Source: Terriglobales bacterium
GTDB lineage: Bacteria; Acidobacteriota; Terriglobia; Terriglobales; Acidobacteriaceae
Reading direction: 5' to 3'
DNA: 64,000 nucleotides
Assembly: GCA_025936825.1 (NCBI GenBank)
Contig: JAICSO010000003.1
Location: forward strand, 62,001-126,000
In this document: positions 1 to 8,249 of the stretch, piece after piece
How the letters are laid out: each line of letters opens with the position of its first letter
How positions within the stretch are numbered: the stretch's first letter is position 1
Program-made: the position numbers and the translations under genes
The notes under the pieces: generated by a model
Databases searched by the model: none
What the model was told of the DNA's origin: nothing
The model's input: only the letters and a program-made list of their open reading frames with translations

Positions 1-2
1 CC

Positions 3-392
3 CAGAATAATTCCTGCTGCATCGGTGGATATCACAGTTCCAGCGGATTATTGTCGGCGCCGCAGTCATACGCTCACGCTACCTACGTAAGTCGCGTGGC
101 GGCCTTCGCGCAGGACGTTTCGGCGCTCTCGCACGAAGTTGGTGAGTGGGCGGACGACCCGCTCGTAGTCAATGTGAATGGCAACAATACGCCCTGCGGA
201 ATTCTGGAGAACGGCGATCCACTGGAAAACAACGCCAATTTCGGCGACTTTGGCTACACCGTCAACGGGTTCACCTACAACTTGCAGGATCTTGTGACTC
301 TGCCGTATTTTGGTGCTCCCCCAAGTACCTCTGTGAATGGCGAATTCACCTTCCACGGCCAAGGCCTGACTGTCTGTCAGAACGGCAGCTAG
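3..392 (+). CDS. C-terminal part of a secreted HEVGEW-motif protein (5' end outside window)
   Basis: The reading frame is open from the left edge (codons CAG AAT AAT TCC TGC TGC...), so a TTG at 51 is probably internal and the gene begins before the window. About 130 residues are visible. They contain the motif SHEVGEW-x-DDP, after which comes a stretch rich in Asn and Gly with paired Cys, ending in VCQNGS. The HE-x-x-E arrangement resembles the helix of zinc-dependent peptidases, and I recall similar HEVGEW proteins as large secreted proteins of unknown function in Acidobacteria. The function is not known. The missing N-terminus prevents a domain call. Confidence 0.7.
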   Translation, partial: QNNSCCIGGYHSSSGLLSAPQSYAHATYVSRVAAFAQDVSALSHEVGEWADDPLVVNVNGNNTPCGILENGDPLENNANFGDFGYTVNGFTYNLQDLVTLPYFGAPPSTSVNGEFTFHGQGLTVCQNGS

Positions 393-421
393 GATGCGTT
401 TTTTTTTGAGTGTTCGAACTG

Positions 422-455
422 GCCCGCTTCGGAAGAAGCGGGCTTGTTGTTTCTG
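422..455 (+). terminator. Intrinsic terminator after the HEVGEW gene
   Basis: GCCCGCTTC (422-430) and GAAGCGGGC (435-443) form a perfect 9-bp stem with a GGAA tetraloop, followed by the T-rich run TTGTTGTTTCTG. It lies 30 bp after the stop codon of the upstream gene. Confidence 0.85.
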
Positions 456-734
456 ATTTGCTTCGTGCCGGTTTGTGTCGTCCTGGAGATCAATTTGTTG
501 ACCTGCAGTCCCGCCTTTGGCTTATGATGTTGCAGCCCACGACATCCATGACTTCTCTGCGCGTACTTCCGCTCTCGAATGCCCGGCTCACCTGGTGGAG
601 CATCCTCGCCGCCGGACTCTGAACTTTCTTTACTCAAATCGGCAGCAGTATTTCGTTGCAACGAACCCGTGAGCGACGAACAGCAAGCCAGACGTCTTTG
701 CTCATAGCTCACCGCTCGCCGCCTCGAAGCTACT
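456..734. other. Intergenic region without a supported gene
   Basis: After the terminator no convincing coding region is seen. The 3' end (about 700-720) carries a short period-7 GCTC repeat (GCTCATAGCTCACCGCTCGCC has units of this kind) like those at 13164 and 47771. No Shine-Dalgarno is visible before the ATG at 735. Confidence 0.5.
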
Positions 735-2315
735 ATGGCAAACACCTACGACGTTATCGTGATCGGCGGTGGGCACAATGGCCTCACTCACGCGGCGTAT
801 CTCGCCCGCGCGGGGAAGAAGGTCATGGTTCTGGAACGCCGTCACGTGCTCGGGGGCGCCGCGGTAACGGAAGAGGTGTTCCCCGGATTCAAATTCTCCG
901 TCTGCTCGTATGTTGTTTCGCTACTGCGCCCGGAAATTATTCGCGATCTCGATCTTCCTCGCCATGGGTTGGAAATTCTTCCGCTCGACGGCACATTCAC
1001 GCCGATGCCGAATGGCGACTATCTGTGGCGCGTGAACGATCATGGCAAAACGTATCGCGAAATTGCCCGCCATTCGCGTCTTGACGCCGATACCTACGAA
1101 GATTTCGGCAAGGCCATGCCGGCGATCTGCCGTTTTGTAAAGCCGATTCTCGGCATGGTCCCGCCGGATCCAACGGGTCTCAATCCCAGGGACTTCTCGA
1201 AGTTGCTTGCGCTGGCTCGCCGCTTCCAGCAACTGGCGAGTGAAGATCGGTACAACCTGGTCCAGTTGATGACCATGAGCGCGGCCGATTTCCTCGATCA
1301 GTGGTTCGAAACCGATGTGCTCAAAGCTACGATGTCGGCATCGGGAATCATCGGTACTTTCTTAGGCGTGCGCTCGCCGGGAACCGCCTACGTATTGCTG
1401 CATCACTACATGGGGGAAATCGACGGAGCATTTCGCGCCTGGGGATTCGCCCGCGGCGGCACGGGAGGAATTTCGAACGCGATTGCCGAGGCCGCTGTGG
1501 AAGCAGGGGTCGAAATTCGCAAGCAGGCTGCGGTCTCTAAGATCATTGTGAAGAATGGACGCGCAGTGGGCGTGGCTCTCACGAATGGCGACGAGTTGTA
1601 CGCAAAAGTGATTTCATCCAGCGTCGATCCGCGGCTCACGTTTTTGAACTTCATTGAGAATAGCGATCTCCCGAGCGAGTTCCTTGATGAGGTTCGTCGC
1701 TACAAGTTCCGTGGATCATCCGGCAAGGTTAACCTCGCGCTCGATGCTCTGCCGGAATTCAAGTGCCTGCCCGGCACCGGAGCGCATCTTCGCGGCGCGA
1801 TTTCCATTTCGCCCAGCGTGGATTACATGGAACGCGCCTACGACGATGCGAAGTACGGCATGTTCTCGCGGCGTCCATACATCGACATGGTAATCCCTTC
1901 GCTCACTGACCCGAGCGTCGCGCCTCCAGGGAAGCACGTGATGTCGTGCTTCGTGCAGTACGCGCCCTACAAGCTGCGGCCCGGTCTCAACTGGGACGAT
2001 CTCCGGGACGAATTCGGCAACACGGTGATCGACACCGTAGCCGAATACGCGCCAAATCTGAAGAACATCATCCTGCATAAGCAGGTCGTAACGCCGCTGG
2101 ATCTCGAGCGCGAATGGGGATTGAGCGAGGGCAATATTTTTCAGGGAGAGCTTTCGCTCGAGCAACTGTTTTTCCTGCGGCCTGCGGCAGGATGGGCGCG
2201 CTTTCGAACCCCGATTCGCAACTTATACATGTGCGGATCGGCTACACATCCCGGCGGCGGAATCATGGGTGCTCCGGGGAGGCTGGCAGCGTTAGAGGTT
2301 TTAAAAGATGGATAG
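735..2315 (+). CDS. FAD-dependent oxidoreductase, phytoene desaturase/PYROXD2-like (copy 1)
   Basis: A 526-residue flavoprotein of the CrtI/amine-oxidase superfamily. The N-terminus has the Rossmann FAD motif VIGGGHNGLTHAAYLARAG followed by an acidic strand end (VLE) and the RRHVLGGAA segment typical of phytoene-desaturase-like enzymes. The C-terminus has the second FAD contact LYMCGSATHPGGGIMGAPG. Overall it fits the PYROXD2-like clade more than true carotenoid desaturases, and there is no crtB or other carotenoid gene nearby. The substrate is unknown. It is the first of two tandem paralogues and is separated from the second by 99 bp holding a hairpin repeat. Confidence 0.9.
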   Translation: MANTYDVIVIGGGHNGLTHAAYLARAGKKVMVLERRHVLGGAAVTEEVFPGFKFSVCSYVVSLLRPEIIRDLDLPRHGLEILPLDGTFTPMPNGDYLWRVNDHGKTYREIARHSRLDADTYEDFGKAMPAICRFVKPILGMVPPDPTGLNPRDFSKLLALARRFQQLASEDRYNLVQLMTMSAADFLDQWFETDVLKATMSASGIIGTFLGVRSPGTAYVLLHHYMGEIDGAFRAWGFARGGTGGISNAIAEAAVEAGVEIRKQAAVSKIIVKNGRAVGVALTNGDELYAKVISSSVDPRLTFLNFIENSDLPSEFLDEVRRYKFRGSSGKVNLALDALPEFKCLPGTGAHLRGAISISPSVDYMERAYDDAKYGMFSRRPYIDMVIPSLTDPSVAPPGKHVMSCFVQYAPYKLRPGLNWDDLRDEFGNTVIDTVAEYAPNLKNIILHKQVVTPLDLEREWGLSEGNIFQGELSLEQLFFLRPAAGWARFRTPIRNLYMCGSATHPGGGIMGAPGRLAALEVLKDG

Positions 2316-2328
2316 AGCAGCAATCAAG

Positions 2329-2404
2329 AGTCGCACGTCGGGCGTCGCATGTCACACGCAAAAGGGCGAGACTCGCGCACGACGTGCGGCCTGTGACGCG
2401 CGAC
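2329..2404. repeat. Palindromic intergenic repeat between the two oxidoreductase genes
   Basis: A left arm made of GTCGCACGTC/GTCGCATGTC-like units (2329-2359) is matched by a right arm of reverse-complementary units (GCACGACGTGC, TGTGACGCGCGAC; 2376-2404). It resembles other hairpin repeats in this window in design (short direct units, then their complements), though not in sequence. Confidence 0.5.
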
Positions 2405-2414
2405 GGTAAACCGA

Positions 2415-3992
2415 ATGCCAAACCCTCGTACCATCATCATCGGCGCCGGCCACAACGGCCTCGTGACCGCCTTCTATCTGGCTAGAGCCGGGCTGAAGCC
2501 GCTTGTGCTCGAACGCCGTGCGCAGGTTGGAGGGGCTGCCGTAACCGAAGAATTTCATCCCGGATTTCGCGTATCGACTCTCGCGCATTCGGCTGGGCCA
2601 ATTCGTCCCGACATCGTGCGCGACATGCAAGTGGAAAAGCATGGCTTGAAGTTGATCGTGCCTGAAGTCGCAGTCACCTCATTCTCCCCTGACGGTTGCG
2701 CACTGACTCTCTATCGGGATATCGAGCGCTCGGTTGAATCGATCGCAGCCTTCTCAAAACGCGATGCCGAGCGCTATCGCGAGTTCGCTGCCGCTCTCGC
2801 CAAGTTGTCGAAAATGATTGCGAAAGTGCTCGCACTCACGCCGCCGGAGATCGAGAATCCCGCAACCCAGGATCTTCTCAGCCTTCTGCAAGTCGGTCGG
2901 TCAGTTCGCGGCCTCGGCAAGAAGGACACTTACAATCTGCTGCGTTGGGCGCCAATGCCCGTCGCCGACCTTGTCGCCGAATTTTTCGAGACCGAATTGC
3001 TTCGCGCGACCATCGCTGCCCGGGGAATCTTTGGGACGGTGATGGGGCCATGGTCCGCCGGAAGTAGCTTGGTTCTCCTGCTGCGAGCCGCTGCCGATCC
3101 CACTCCTGCGGGCGGGAACTACTTTGCTACCGGCGGGATTGGCGCGCTTACTCAGGCGATGGCTTCTGCCGCGCAGCAGGCTGGAGCGGAGATTCGCACG
3201 AACGCCGAGGTCGCCGAAGTACGCATCGGCAATGGCGCGGCTCAAAGTGTGATTCTTTCTAGCGGAGAAGAGATTCCGGCCCGAGCTGTGATTTCCAATG
3301 CTGATCCCAAGCGAACCTTTCTGAAGCTGGTTGACCCCGTCCAACTGATGCCAACTTTCACTCGGCGCCTGCAGAACTATCGCGTGAACGGAACGGTCGC
3401 GAAACTCAACCTCGCGCTCTCCGCTCTGCCAACCTTTAAGGGCGTGAACAATGGGGCGCTTTCTGGGCGCATGCAGATTGGCCCTGAGATCGACTACATC
3501 GAACGCGCGTTCGACGAATCAAAGTATGGCAATTTCTCCCGCGCACCTTATCTTGAATTCACGATTCCATCTTTAACGGACGCCTCTCTCGCTCCGGCGG
3601 GTCAGCATGTAATGTCGATTTACATGCAATACGGGCCATACAAGTTGCGGGATGGCTCCTGGAGCGACGACGCGAAGCGGAAACAACTGGTCGACACGAT
3701 CATCACCACGATTTCGCAGTACGCACCTGACCTACGCGAGAAAATTCTCGGTCAGCAGATCATCACGCCCCTTGATCTCGAGGAGACCTACGGCTTGACC
3801 GGCGGACACATCTTCCACGGTGAACTGGCGCTCGACCAGGTCTTCACCATGCGGCCGTTTCTCGACTGTTCGCGATATCGCACGCCCATCAAGAATCTTT
3901 ACTTGTGCGGATCGGGTACCCATCCGGGAACCGGATTGACCGGCGCTTCCGGCGCCAACGCCGCCCGTGAAATACTGAAGGACCTGAAATAA
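2415..3992 (+). CDS. FAD-dependent oxidoreductase, phytoene desaturase/PYROXD2-like (copy 2)
   Basis: A 525-residue paralogue of the preceding gene, collinear over its whole length. It has the dinucleotide-binding motif IIGAGHNGLVTAFYLARAG, the shared block around residue 200 (ADLVAEFFETELLRATIAARG, 20 residues shown in part), and the C-terminal FAD contact LYLCGSGTHPGTGLTGASG. The two copies probably arose by tandem duplication and then diverged, so they may act on different substrates or as a heteromer. Its TAA stop shares one base with the ATG of the next ORF (TAATG), which indicates translational coupling with the 71-aa protein and purU. Confidence 0.9.
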   Translation: MPNPRTIIIGAGHNGLVTAFYLARAGLKPLVLERRAQVGGAAVTEEFHPGFRVSTLAHSAGPIRPDIVRDMQVEKHGLKLIVPEVAVTSFSPDGCALTLYRDIERSVESIAAFSKRDAERYREFAAALAKLSKMIAKVLALTPPEIENPATQDLLSLLQVGRSVRGLGKKDTYNLLRWAPMPVADLVAEFFETELLRATIAARGIFGTVMGPWSAGSSLVLLLRAAADPTPAGGNYFATGGIGALTQAMASAAQQAGAEIRTNAEVAEVRIGNGAAQSVILSSGEEIPARAVISNADPKRTFLKLVDPVQLMPTFTRRLQNYRVNGTVAKLNLALSALPTFKGVNNGALSGRMQIGPEIDYIERAFDESKYGNFSRAPYLEFTIPSLTDASLAPAGQHVMSIYMQYGPYKLRDGSWSDDAKRKQLVDTIITTISQYAPDLREKILGQQIITPLDLEETYGLTGGHIFHGELALDQVFTMRPFLDCSRYRTPIKNLYLCGSGTHPGTGLTGASGANAAREILKDLK

Positions 3993-4207
3993 TGGCGACT
4001 GACGCGCCAAACTCTAAGTACATTCATCTGTATGCGATCGTGAGAGTTGATTCGCCCGTAAACGAGGATTATCCAAGAAACAGCATCGCGGTCGTGAAGA
4101 TTTTTTCTTCGAGGAAATCGGCTGAACAGGAAGTTTCTAGACTCAACAAAGTCAATGACGACAAGCAGTGTCGTTATGAAGTGTACATCTCTAGGTTCAT
4201 AGAATGA
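3992..4207 (+). CDS. Small hypothetical protein (71 aa)
   Basis: This 71-residue protein has no family I recognise. It is charged, with no signal peptide or membrane segment, and is rich in Ser, Val and Lys (for example KIFSSRKSAEQEVSRLNKVND). An AAGGA Shine-Dalgarno lies 9 nt before the ATG. The start overlaps the stop of the upstream oxidoreductase by 1 bp, and its TGA overlaps the purU ATG (ATGA). This double overlap argues that it is a real, co-translated gene. Confidence 0.7.
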   Translation: MATDAPNSKYIHLYAIVRVDSPVNEDYPRNSIAVVKIFSSRKSAEQEVSRLNKVNDDKQCRYEVYISRFIE

Positions 4208-5055
4208 AGAAATCCGCCATCCTGCTGCTCAGCTGTCCCGACCGCAAAGGCGTGGTCGCCAGAATTGCGGGATTTATTTCGCAGCACGGCGGCAACATCC
4301 TCCATGCCGACGAGCACGGGGACGCCGATACACACACATTTTTGATGCGCGTCGAATTCGATCCCGCTGAATTCGACCTCCCGCTGCCGGACTTCGCCAG
4401 ATACTTCTCGCCCATCTCGGCCGAATTCGATATGCAATGGCGCCTTGCCCTTTCCGACTATCGTCCTCGCATGGCAATCCTGGTCTCGAAATTCGACCAC
4501 TGCCTCGTGGATTTGCTCTATCGCCATCAGAGCGGGGAACTAGGCTGCGACATTCCCTGCATCATGTCGAACCACTCCGATAGTCAGCGCGTCGCAGATT
4601 TCTACCACATCCCCTTTTTTCTTGTGCCAGTAAACAAGGAGAACAAGCAGGCCGCCGAGGCGCAAATTCGCGCTCAACTTGATCGCCACACCGTCGATTT
4701 CATCGTTCTCGCCCGCTACATGCAGATTCTCTCCGATGAGTTCGTTAGGGCGTATGCGCGCCGCATTATTAACATCCACCACTCGTTCCTGCCGGCATTC
4801 GTTGGAGCGAAACCGTATCACCAGGCTTTCGACCGCGGTGTAAAACTTATCGGAGCCACCAGCCATTACGTCACCGAGGTTCTCGATGATGGGCCGATCA
4901 TTGAGCAGGATGTAGCGCGCGTCTCGCACCGCGATTCCATGGCAGAGCTCATTCAAAAGGGTCGCGATTTGGAGAAGGTGGTCCTCTCCCGTGCCGTGCG
5001 CTGGCACATTGAGAATCGCGTGCTCTTGTACGGGAACAAGACGGTGGTCTTCTAA
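4204..5055 (+). CDS. purU: Formyltetrahydrofolate deformylase
   Basis: This 283-residue protein hydrolyses 10-formyl-THF to formate and THF, balancing the one-carbon pool. An N-terminal ACT domain (about residues 5-85, beginning LLLSCPDRKGVVARIAGFI) is followed by a formyltransferase-fold domain. The catalytic signature is INIHHSFLPAFVGAKPYHQA with the downstream GATSHYVTEVLDDGPIIEQD, giving the Asn, His and Asp used by this superfamily. Length and architecture match PurU. It is the last gene of an overlapping four-gene run with two FAD oxidoreductases, so those enzymes may produce or consume one-carbon units. That link is inference. Confidence 0.95.
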   Translation: MKKSAILLLSCPDRKGVVARIAGFISQHGGNILHADEHGDADTHTFLMRVEFDPAEFDLPLPDFARYFSPISAEFDMQWRLALSDYRPRMAILVSKFDHCLVDLLYRHQSGELGCDIPCIMSNHSDSQRVADFYHIPFFLVPVNKENKQAAEAQIRAQLDRHTVDFIVLARYMQILSDEFVRAYARRIINIHHSFLPAFVGAKPYHQAFDRGVKLIGATSHYVTEVLDDGPIIEQDVARVSHRDSMAELIQKGRDLEKVVLSRAVRWHIENRVLLYGNKTVVF

Positions 5056-5073
5056 AGACCAAAGCCTGTTTCC

Positions 5074-6321
5074 TCACCTTTGCAAAAACTCATCCGCATG
5101 CACCACGAATTCCGGATAAGCGTCGGCTCCGAGTTCGTGCAGGTCGAGTCCCTGCCGTTCGCCGTCAAGTGAGACGCGGTACGGAATAAAGCGGTTGAGC
5201 GTCCAGTTCAATCCATAGGTCAACGGGAAAATGAACCCAAGGAGTGTCGCGATGCCGACAATCTGCGCGGTGAACTGAGCGCCGCTTCCGGCAAAGATTC
5301 CCACCGCCAGCAATCCCCAAATGCCGCAGACCGCATGAACGGATATCGACCCGCAGGGGTCATCGATTCTAAGGTGAAGTTCAAACCACTCGACTGAAAG
5401 CACGACCAGTACCCCCGCGACGATTCCGGTGATGATTGCGGCAGCAGGCTTCAACACGGCACACCCCGCGCTGCTAGCAACGAGACCCGCCATCCAGCCG
5501 TTCGCGATCAGCGAAGCATCAGGCCGACGAAAACGAATGCGTGTGGTGACCGCGGAGGTTAGCGCCGCCGCAGCGGCGGCGAAAGTTGTATTGATGATTA
5601 CCAGCACCGCGCCTTCCGGTCGGATGGATGTATACAGCATTGCTCCGGCGGAGTTGAGTCCCAACCATCCGACCCCCGCCAGCATGCAACCGAAGAGAAC
5701 GAATACCTGATTGTGCGCAGGAATTGCCGCGGGCATCCCTTTCGGCGGGTACTTGCCTTGCCTCGGACCGAGAATCCACGCGACCGACAGCGCGGTCAGC
5801 CCGCCGACAACATTGATGAAACCGGAGCCACCGGAGTCCAGAAAGCCCACAGATCCCGTTCCGAACAGCCCCGCTCGGCTGTGCCAAGAGAAAAACGAGA
5901 ACACCGGATAAGTGAGTGCCGCGAACAAGCCGGCGGAAGCGCAAGCTGCGCCAAGCCGCAACCTGTCCGCCGAGGCACCGATGGGTATCAAAGAAGACAG
6001 TCCAACGCTAAATACTCCGAAGATCGCGACGACCAGAGTGAGAACGCCCGCACCCCGGAAGAAGAACATGGCAGGCTCAAGTACGGATTTTCCGCTCCCC
6101 CCGAACCAGATAAATAAGGGAGATCCCGCCGCTGCAAATCCGCACACGAAGTAAACCAATGCCGCTGTCGATACGACGCAAAGTGCGGTTGTGATCGCCT
6201 GTGCTGCGCTGCGTGAGCGCCCCAAGCCTGTATTGATCAGCGCCAGTCCTGCGATTGCGAACGGCTCTAAAAGAATGAAGACCAGGCAGAGCCCGAATGA
6301 GAGCTGCATGTCAGGATTCAT
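5074..6321 (-). CDS. Amt/Rh-family ammonium transporter-like protein with altered pore residues
   Basis: A 415-residue polytopic membrane protein with about 11 hydrophobic segments and Amt signatures: AGVGWLGLNSAGAM, DDPCGSISVHAVCGIWG and a C-terminal cytoplasmic tail. Compared with E. coli AmtB by eye, the second pore histidine (H318 equivalent, in ISVHAVCG) is kept. At the H168 position (8 residues after the conserved Asp of LDSGGSGFIN) there is Asn instead of His. The FQ-x-x-FA Phe-gate region reads FFRGAG. It may therefore conduct poorly, conduct something else or act as a sensor. No glnK is adjacent. It overlaps the upstream small membrane protein gene by 4 bp. Confidence 0.85.
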   Translation of the reverse strand: MNPDMQLSFGLCLVFILLEPFAIAGLALINTGLGRSRSAAQAITTALCVVSTAALVYFVCGFAAAGSPLFIWFGGSGKSVLEPAMFFFRGAGVLTLVVAIFGVFSVGLSSLIPIGASADRLRLGAACASAGLFAALTYPVFSFFSWHSRAGLFGTGSVGFLDSGGSGFINVVGGLTALSVAWILGPRQGKYPPKGMPAAIPAHNQVFVLFGCMLAGVGWLGLNSAGAMLYTSIRPEGAVLVIINTTFAAAAAALTSAVTTRIRFRRPDASLIANGWMAGLVASSAGCAVLKPAAAIITGIVAGVLVVLSVEWFELHLRIDDPCGSISVHAVCGIWGLLAVGIFAGSGAQFTAQIVGIATLLGFIFPLTYGLNWTLNRFIPYRVSLDGERQGLDLHELGADAYPEFVVHADEFLQR

Positions 6322-6569
6322 TCTTCATCCCCGCTGGCGGGAAGATGTCCGCGAAACACCAGCATTAAGCCGAGAATCTCCACTCCGAAACCCGCATAGA
6401 CAAACGCTGCTACAACATGTCCATGCAGAATGGCCAAGGCTGTCACTACGATGGCCCAGCCTGCCAGCAGCAATAGGAATCCGCCAAGTTTCATGTTTAC
6501 GGTTGAATGTCGATTGAGAATGCGAAGGCCATAATCACGATACAACGTCGGCAATCCCGCAGCATTCAT
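6318..6569 (-). CDS. Small membrane protein coupled to the Amt-like gene (83 aa)
   Basis: This 83-residue protein has two hydrophobic helices (about residues 28-48 and 52-70) separated by a short HGH-containing loop, and an acidic tail (SGDEE). I recognise no family. The TGA stop overlaps the Amt-like ATG, so the two are translationally coupled and the product probably partners with that channel. An alternative start is the internal Met at 6494 (MKLGGFLLLLAG). Neither start has a strong Shine-Dalgarno, so the N-terminal 25 residues are uncertain. Confidence 0.65.
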   Translation of the reverse strand: MNAAGLPTLYRDYGLRILNRHSTVNMKLGGFLLLLAGWAIVVTALAILHGHVVAAFVYAGFGVEILGLMLVFRGHLPASGDEE

Positions 6570-6616
6570 ATTTCCGATTAGCGGTATCGGTGTTCGTGTG
6601 GTGTGAGGATCCTTTT

Positions 6617-6688
6617 ACCACGGAGGCACGGAGACACGGAGCAAACAGTACAGAATGAATTCCTCCGTGACTCCGTGTCTCCGTGGTT
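6617..6688. repeat. CACGGAG-type hairpin repeat
   Basis: Three direct CACGGAG units (period 8) on the left are followed by an unrelated spacer and three complementary CTCCGTG units on the right, so the whole 72 bp can fold into a long hairpin. Diverged relatives occur at 25696, 29064, 29681, 47254 and 54860, with single arms at about 31027 and 37286. Confidence 0.8.
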
Positions 6689-6732
6689 CACTCTGCAACA
6701 ACATTCTTGCTACTGCGCTCAAAAATACGTCG

Positions 6733-6780
6733 CCCGATGACCCGATCACCCGATCACCAGATGCCCCGATCACCCGATCC
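6733..6780. repeat. CCGATCACCCGATCA short tandem repeat
   Basis: Degenerate tandem units of CCCGATCA fill the 5' flank of the Rieske gene. A short copy is found at 14948-14960, where it is read as the first codons of a dehydrogenase. Confidence 0.6.
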
Positions 6781-6787
6781 GCTGTGT

Positions 6788-6793
6788 TACGCT
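6788..6793 (+). promoter_or_regulatory. Candidate -10 element of the Rieske gene
   Basis: TACGCT lies 9 nt before the preferred ATG at 6803 and no Shine-Dalgarno is present, consistent with a leaderless transcript. No clear -35 is seen because the upstream bases are repeat. Confidence 0.35.
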
Positions 6794-6802
6794 GACCCTT
6801 CC

Positions 6803-7951
6803 ATGGCAGCGAATAACCCAGGGGTGCCCCACTTCTCCCCGGTTTTAGGAGAAGTGGGAACGAAGCTTCCAGACTCCCTCATGCTCACGGGATTCTGGTA
6901 CCGCGCTCTGCCCTCTGACCAAGTGGGCCGCGGCTCGCTGCACAAGGCGATGCTGCTGGAGATTCCGCTGGTTATTGGCCGAGACTCCGATGGGCGAGCT
7001 TTTGCTTTGCAGGATGCGTGTCCGCACCGGGGCATGCCGCTGCATTGCGGCCAATTCGACGGACGCCAGGTCGAATGCGGCTACCACGGCTGGAAATTCG
7101 ACGCGCAAACCGGCCAATGTCGGGTCATTCCATCGCTAACTGCCGATCAGAATCTCAAGATCGATCGCATTTACGCCGGGAACTTCGCCTGTGAAGAGCG
7201 CGACAGCTTCATCTGGGTTTTCGTTCCCGATCCTGCGCCAGTGGGCGCCGGCTTCACGCGTCGCGAAGAACCGGCATTTGCCGCCCCGCAATTGCCGACC
7301 TTCTCGAACCAGTACAAGACGGCGTATCTCACTGCCGAACTGCCATGCACTGTCGACCACGGAATCATAGGATTGATGGACCCGGCCCACGGACCATTTG
7401 TGCATCAGGCGTGGTGGTGGCGCACGCGACACAGTATTCACGAAAAGAAGAAGCATTTCGAGCCGATCCCGAACGGCTTCCGCATGAGCGCGCATAAGCC
7501 GAGCTCCAACAGTGCGCCCTACAAGCTGTTGCGGCTTCTGGCGAACGCCGATTCAACCACCACGACCATCGATTTCGTCTTGCCGAACTTGAGGCTGGAA
7601 ACCATCCGGGCAGGGAAGTATTGGTTTTCCTCGCTGACGACGGTTACGCCGATCACACGTAATCACTGCCGCATCGATGTGGTCGCCTGCTGGAACATCT
7701 TTCGCTGGATCCCATTCGCGCCGTCGCTTCTCAAATTTGTCTTCGCGAAGTTCGTGGAGCAGGACCGGCGCACGATGGAATTGCAGAGTGAAGGCCTGAA
7801 ATCCAACCCACACCTGATGTTGATTGATGACGCGGACCGCCCCGCCAAGTGGTACTTCGCCCTGAAAGCCGCGCACCTCGCTGCCAAGCAGAGTGGAACA
7901 GAAATGAAGCACCCGATCTCCGGGCCCACAACGCTGTCATGGCGAAGTTGA
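6803..7951 (+). CDS. Rieske [2Fe-2S] aromatic ring-hydroxylating-type oxygenase
   Basis: The product is a 382-residue oxygenase alpha-subunit-like protein. The Rieske domain (about residues 40-140) has C-P-H-R-G and, 16 residues on, C-x-x-H (ECGYHGWKFD), the Cys2His2 cluster ligands. The catalytic domain has DHGIIGLMDPAHGPFVH, which supplies the bridging Asp and the mononuclear iron histidines. The frame is open back to an ATG at 6683, but those 40 residues are encoded by CCGATCA repeats, so the ATG at 6803 is preferred. No ferredoxin or reductase is adjacent. The substrate is unknown; sterol or aromatic oxygenase-like roles are possible. Confidence 0.9.
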   Translation: MAANNPGVPHFSPVLGEVGTKLPDSLMLTGFWYRALPSDQVGRGSLHKAMLLEIPLVIGRDSDGRAFALQDACPHRGMPLHCGQFDGRQVECGYHGWKFDAQTGQCRVIPSLTADQNLKIDRIYAGNFACEERDSFIWVFVPDPAPVGAGFTRREEPAFAAPQLPTFSNQYKTAYLTAELPCTVDHGIIGLMDPAHGPFVHQAWWWRTRHSIHEKKKHFEPIPNGFRMSAHKPSSNSAPYKLLRLLANADSTTTTIDFVLPNLRLETIRAGKYWFSSLTTVTPITRNHCRIDVVACWNIFRWIPFAPSLLKFVFAKFVEQDRRTMELQSEGLKSNPHLMLIDDADRPAKWYFALKAAHLAAKQSGTEMKHPISGPTTLSWRS

Positions 7952-8249
7952 CGGGGTCGTGGTTGGCAGGAGCTTCGCTGCCAAGTCAGAACAATCTCTT
8001 CTACAAGGTGCTGAAGAATAGAACCAGTAAGCCGAGCAGCGTCTCACGTCGCACGTCTAGATCGCAGGCATCACTACGGAGTGCTGTAAGGCGTACGGTT
8101 CTAAGTCAAACCCAGGCCCCGGAGTGTTCGGATCGCTGCGGGATAGGCGCGCCAGTCGCGCAGCGACAGAGTCTAGATAGCCCCGCACGTGAGTGCGGGG
8201 AAGGTAGTGGGATAAATCGAGTCCGCTTCAGCGGACGGCACTGGTCTAC
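7952..8249. other. Intergenic region with two hairpins
   Basis: No gene is supported between the two convergent genes. Two stable stem-loops occur: CCCCGCAC-GTGA-GTGCGGGG (8181-8200) and GTCCGCT-TC-AGCGGAC (8221-8236). Both lie just past the stop of the minus-strand heme A synthase gene and lack a T-run, so they may protect 3' ends rather than terminate intrinsically. Confidence 0.5.
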
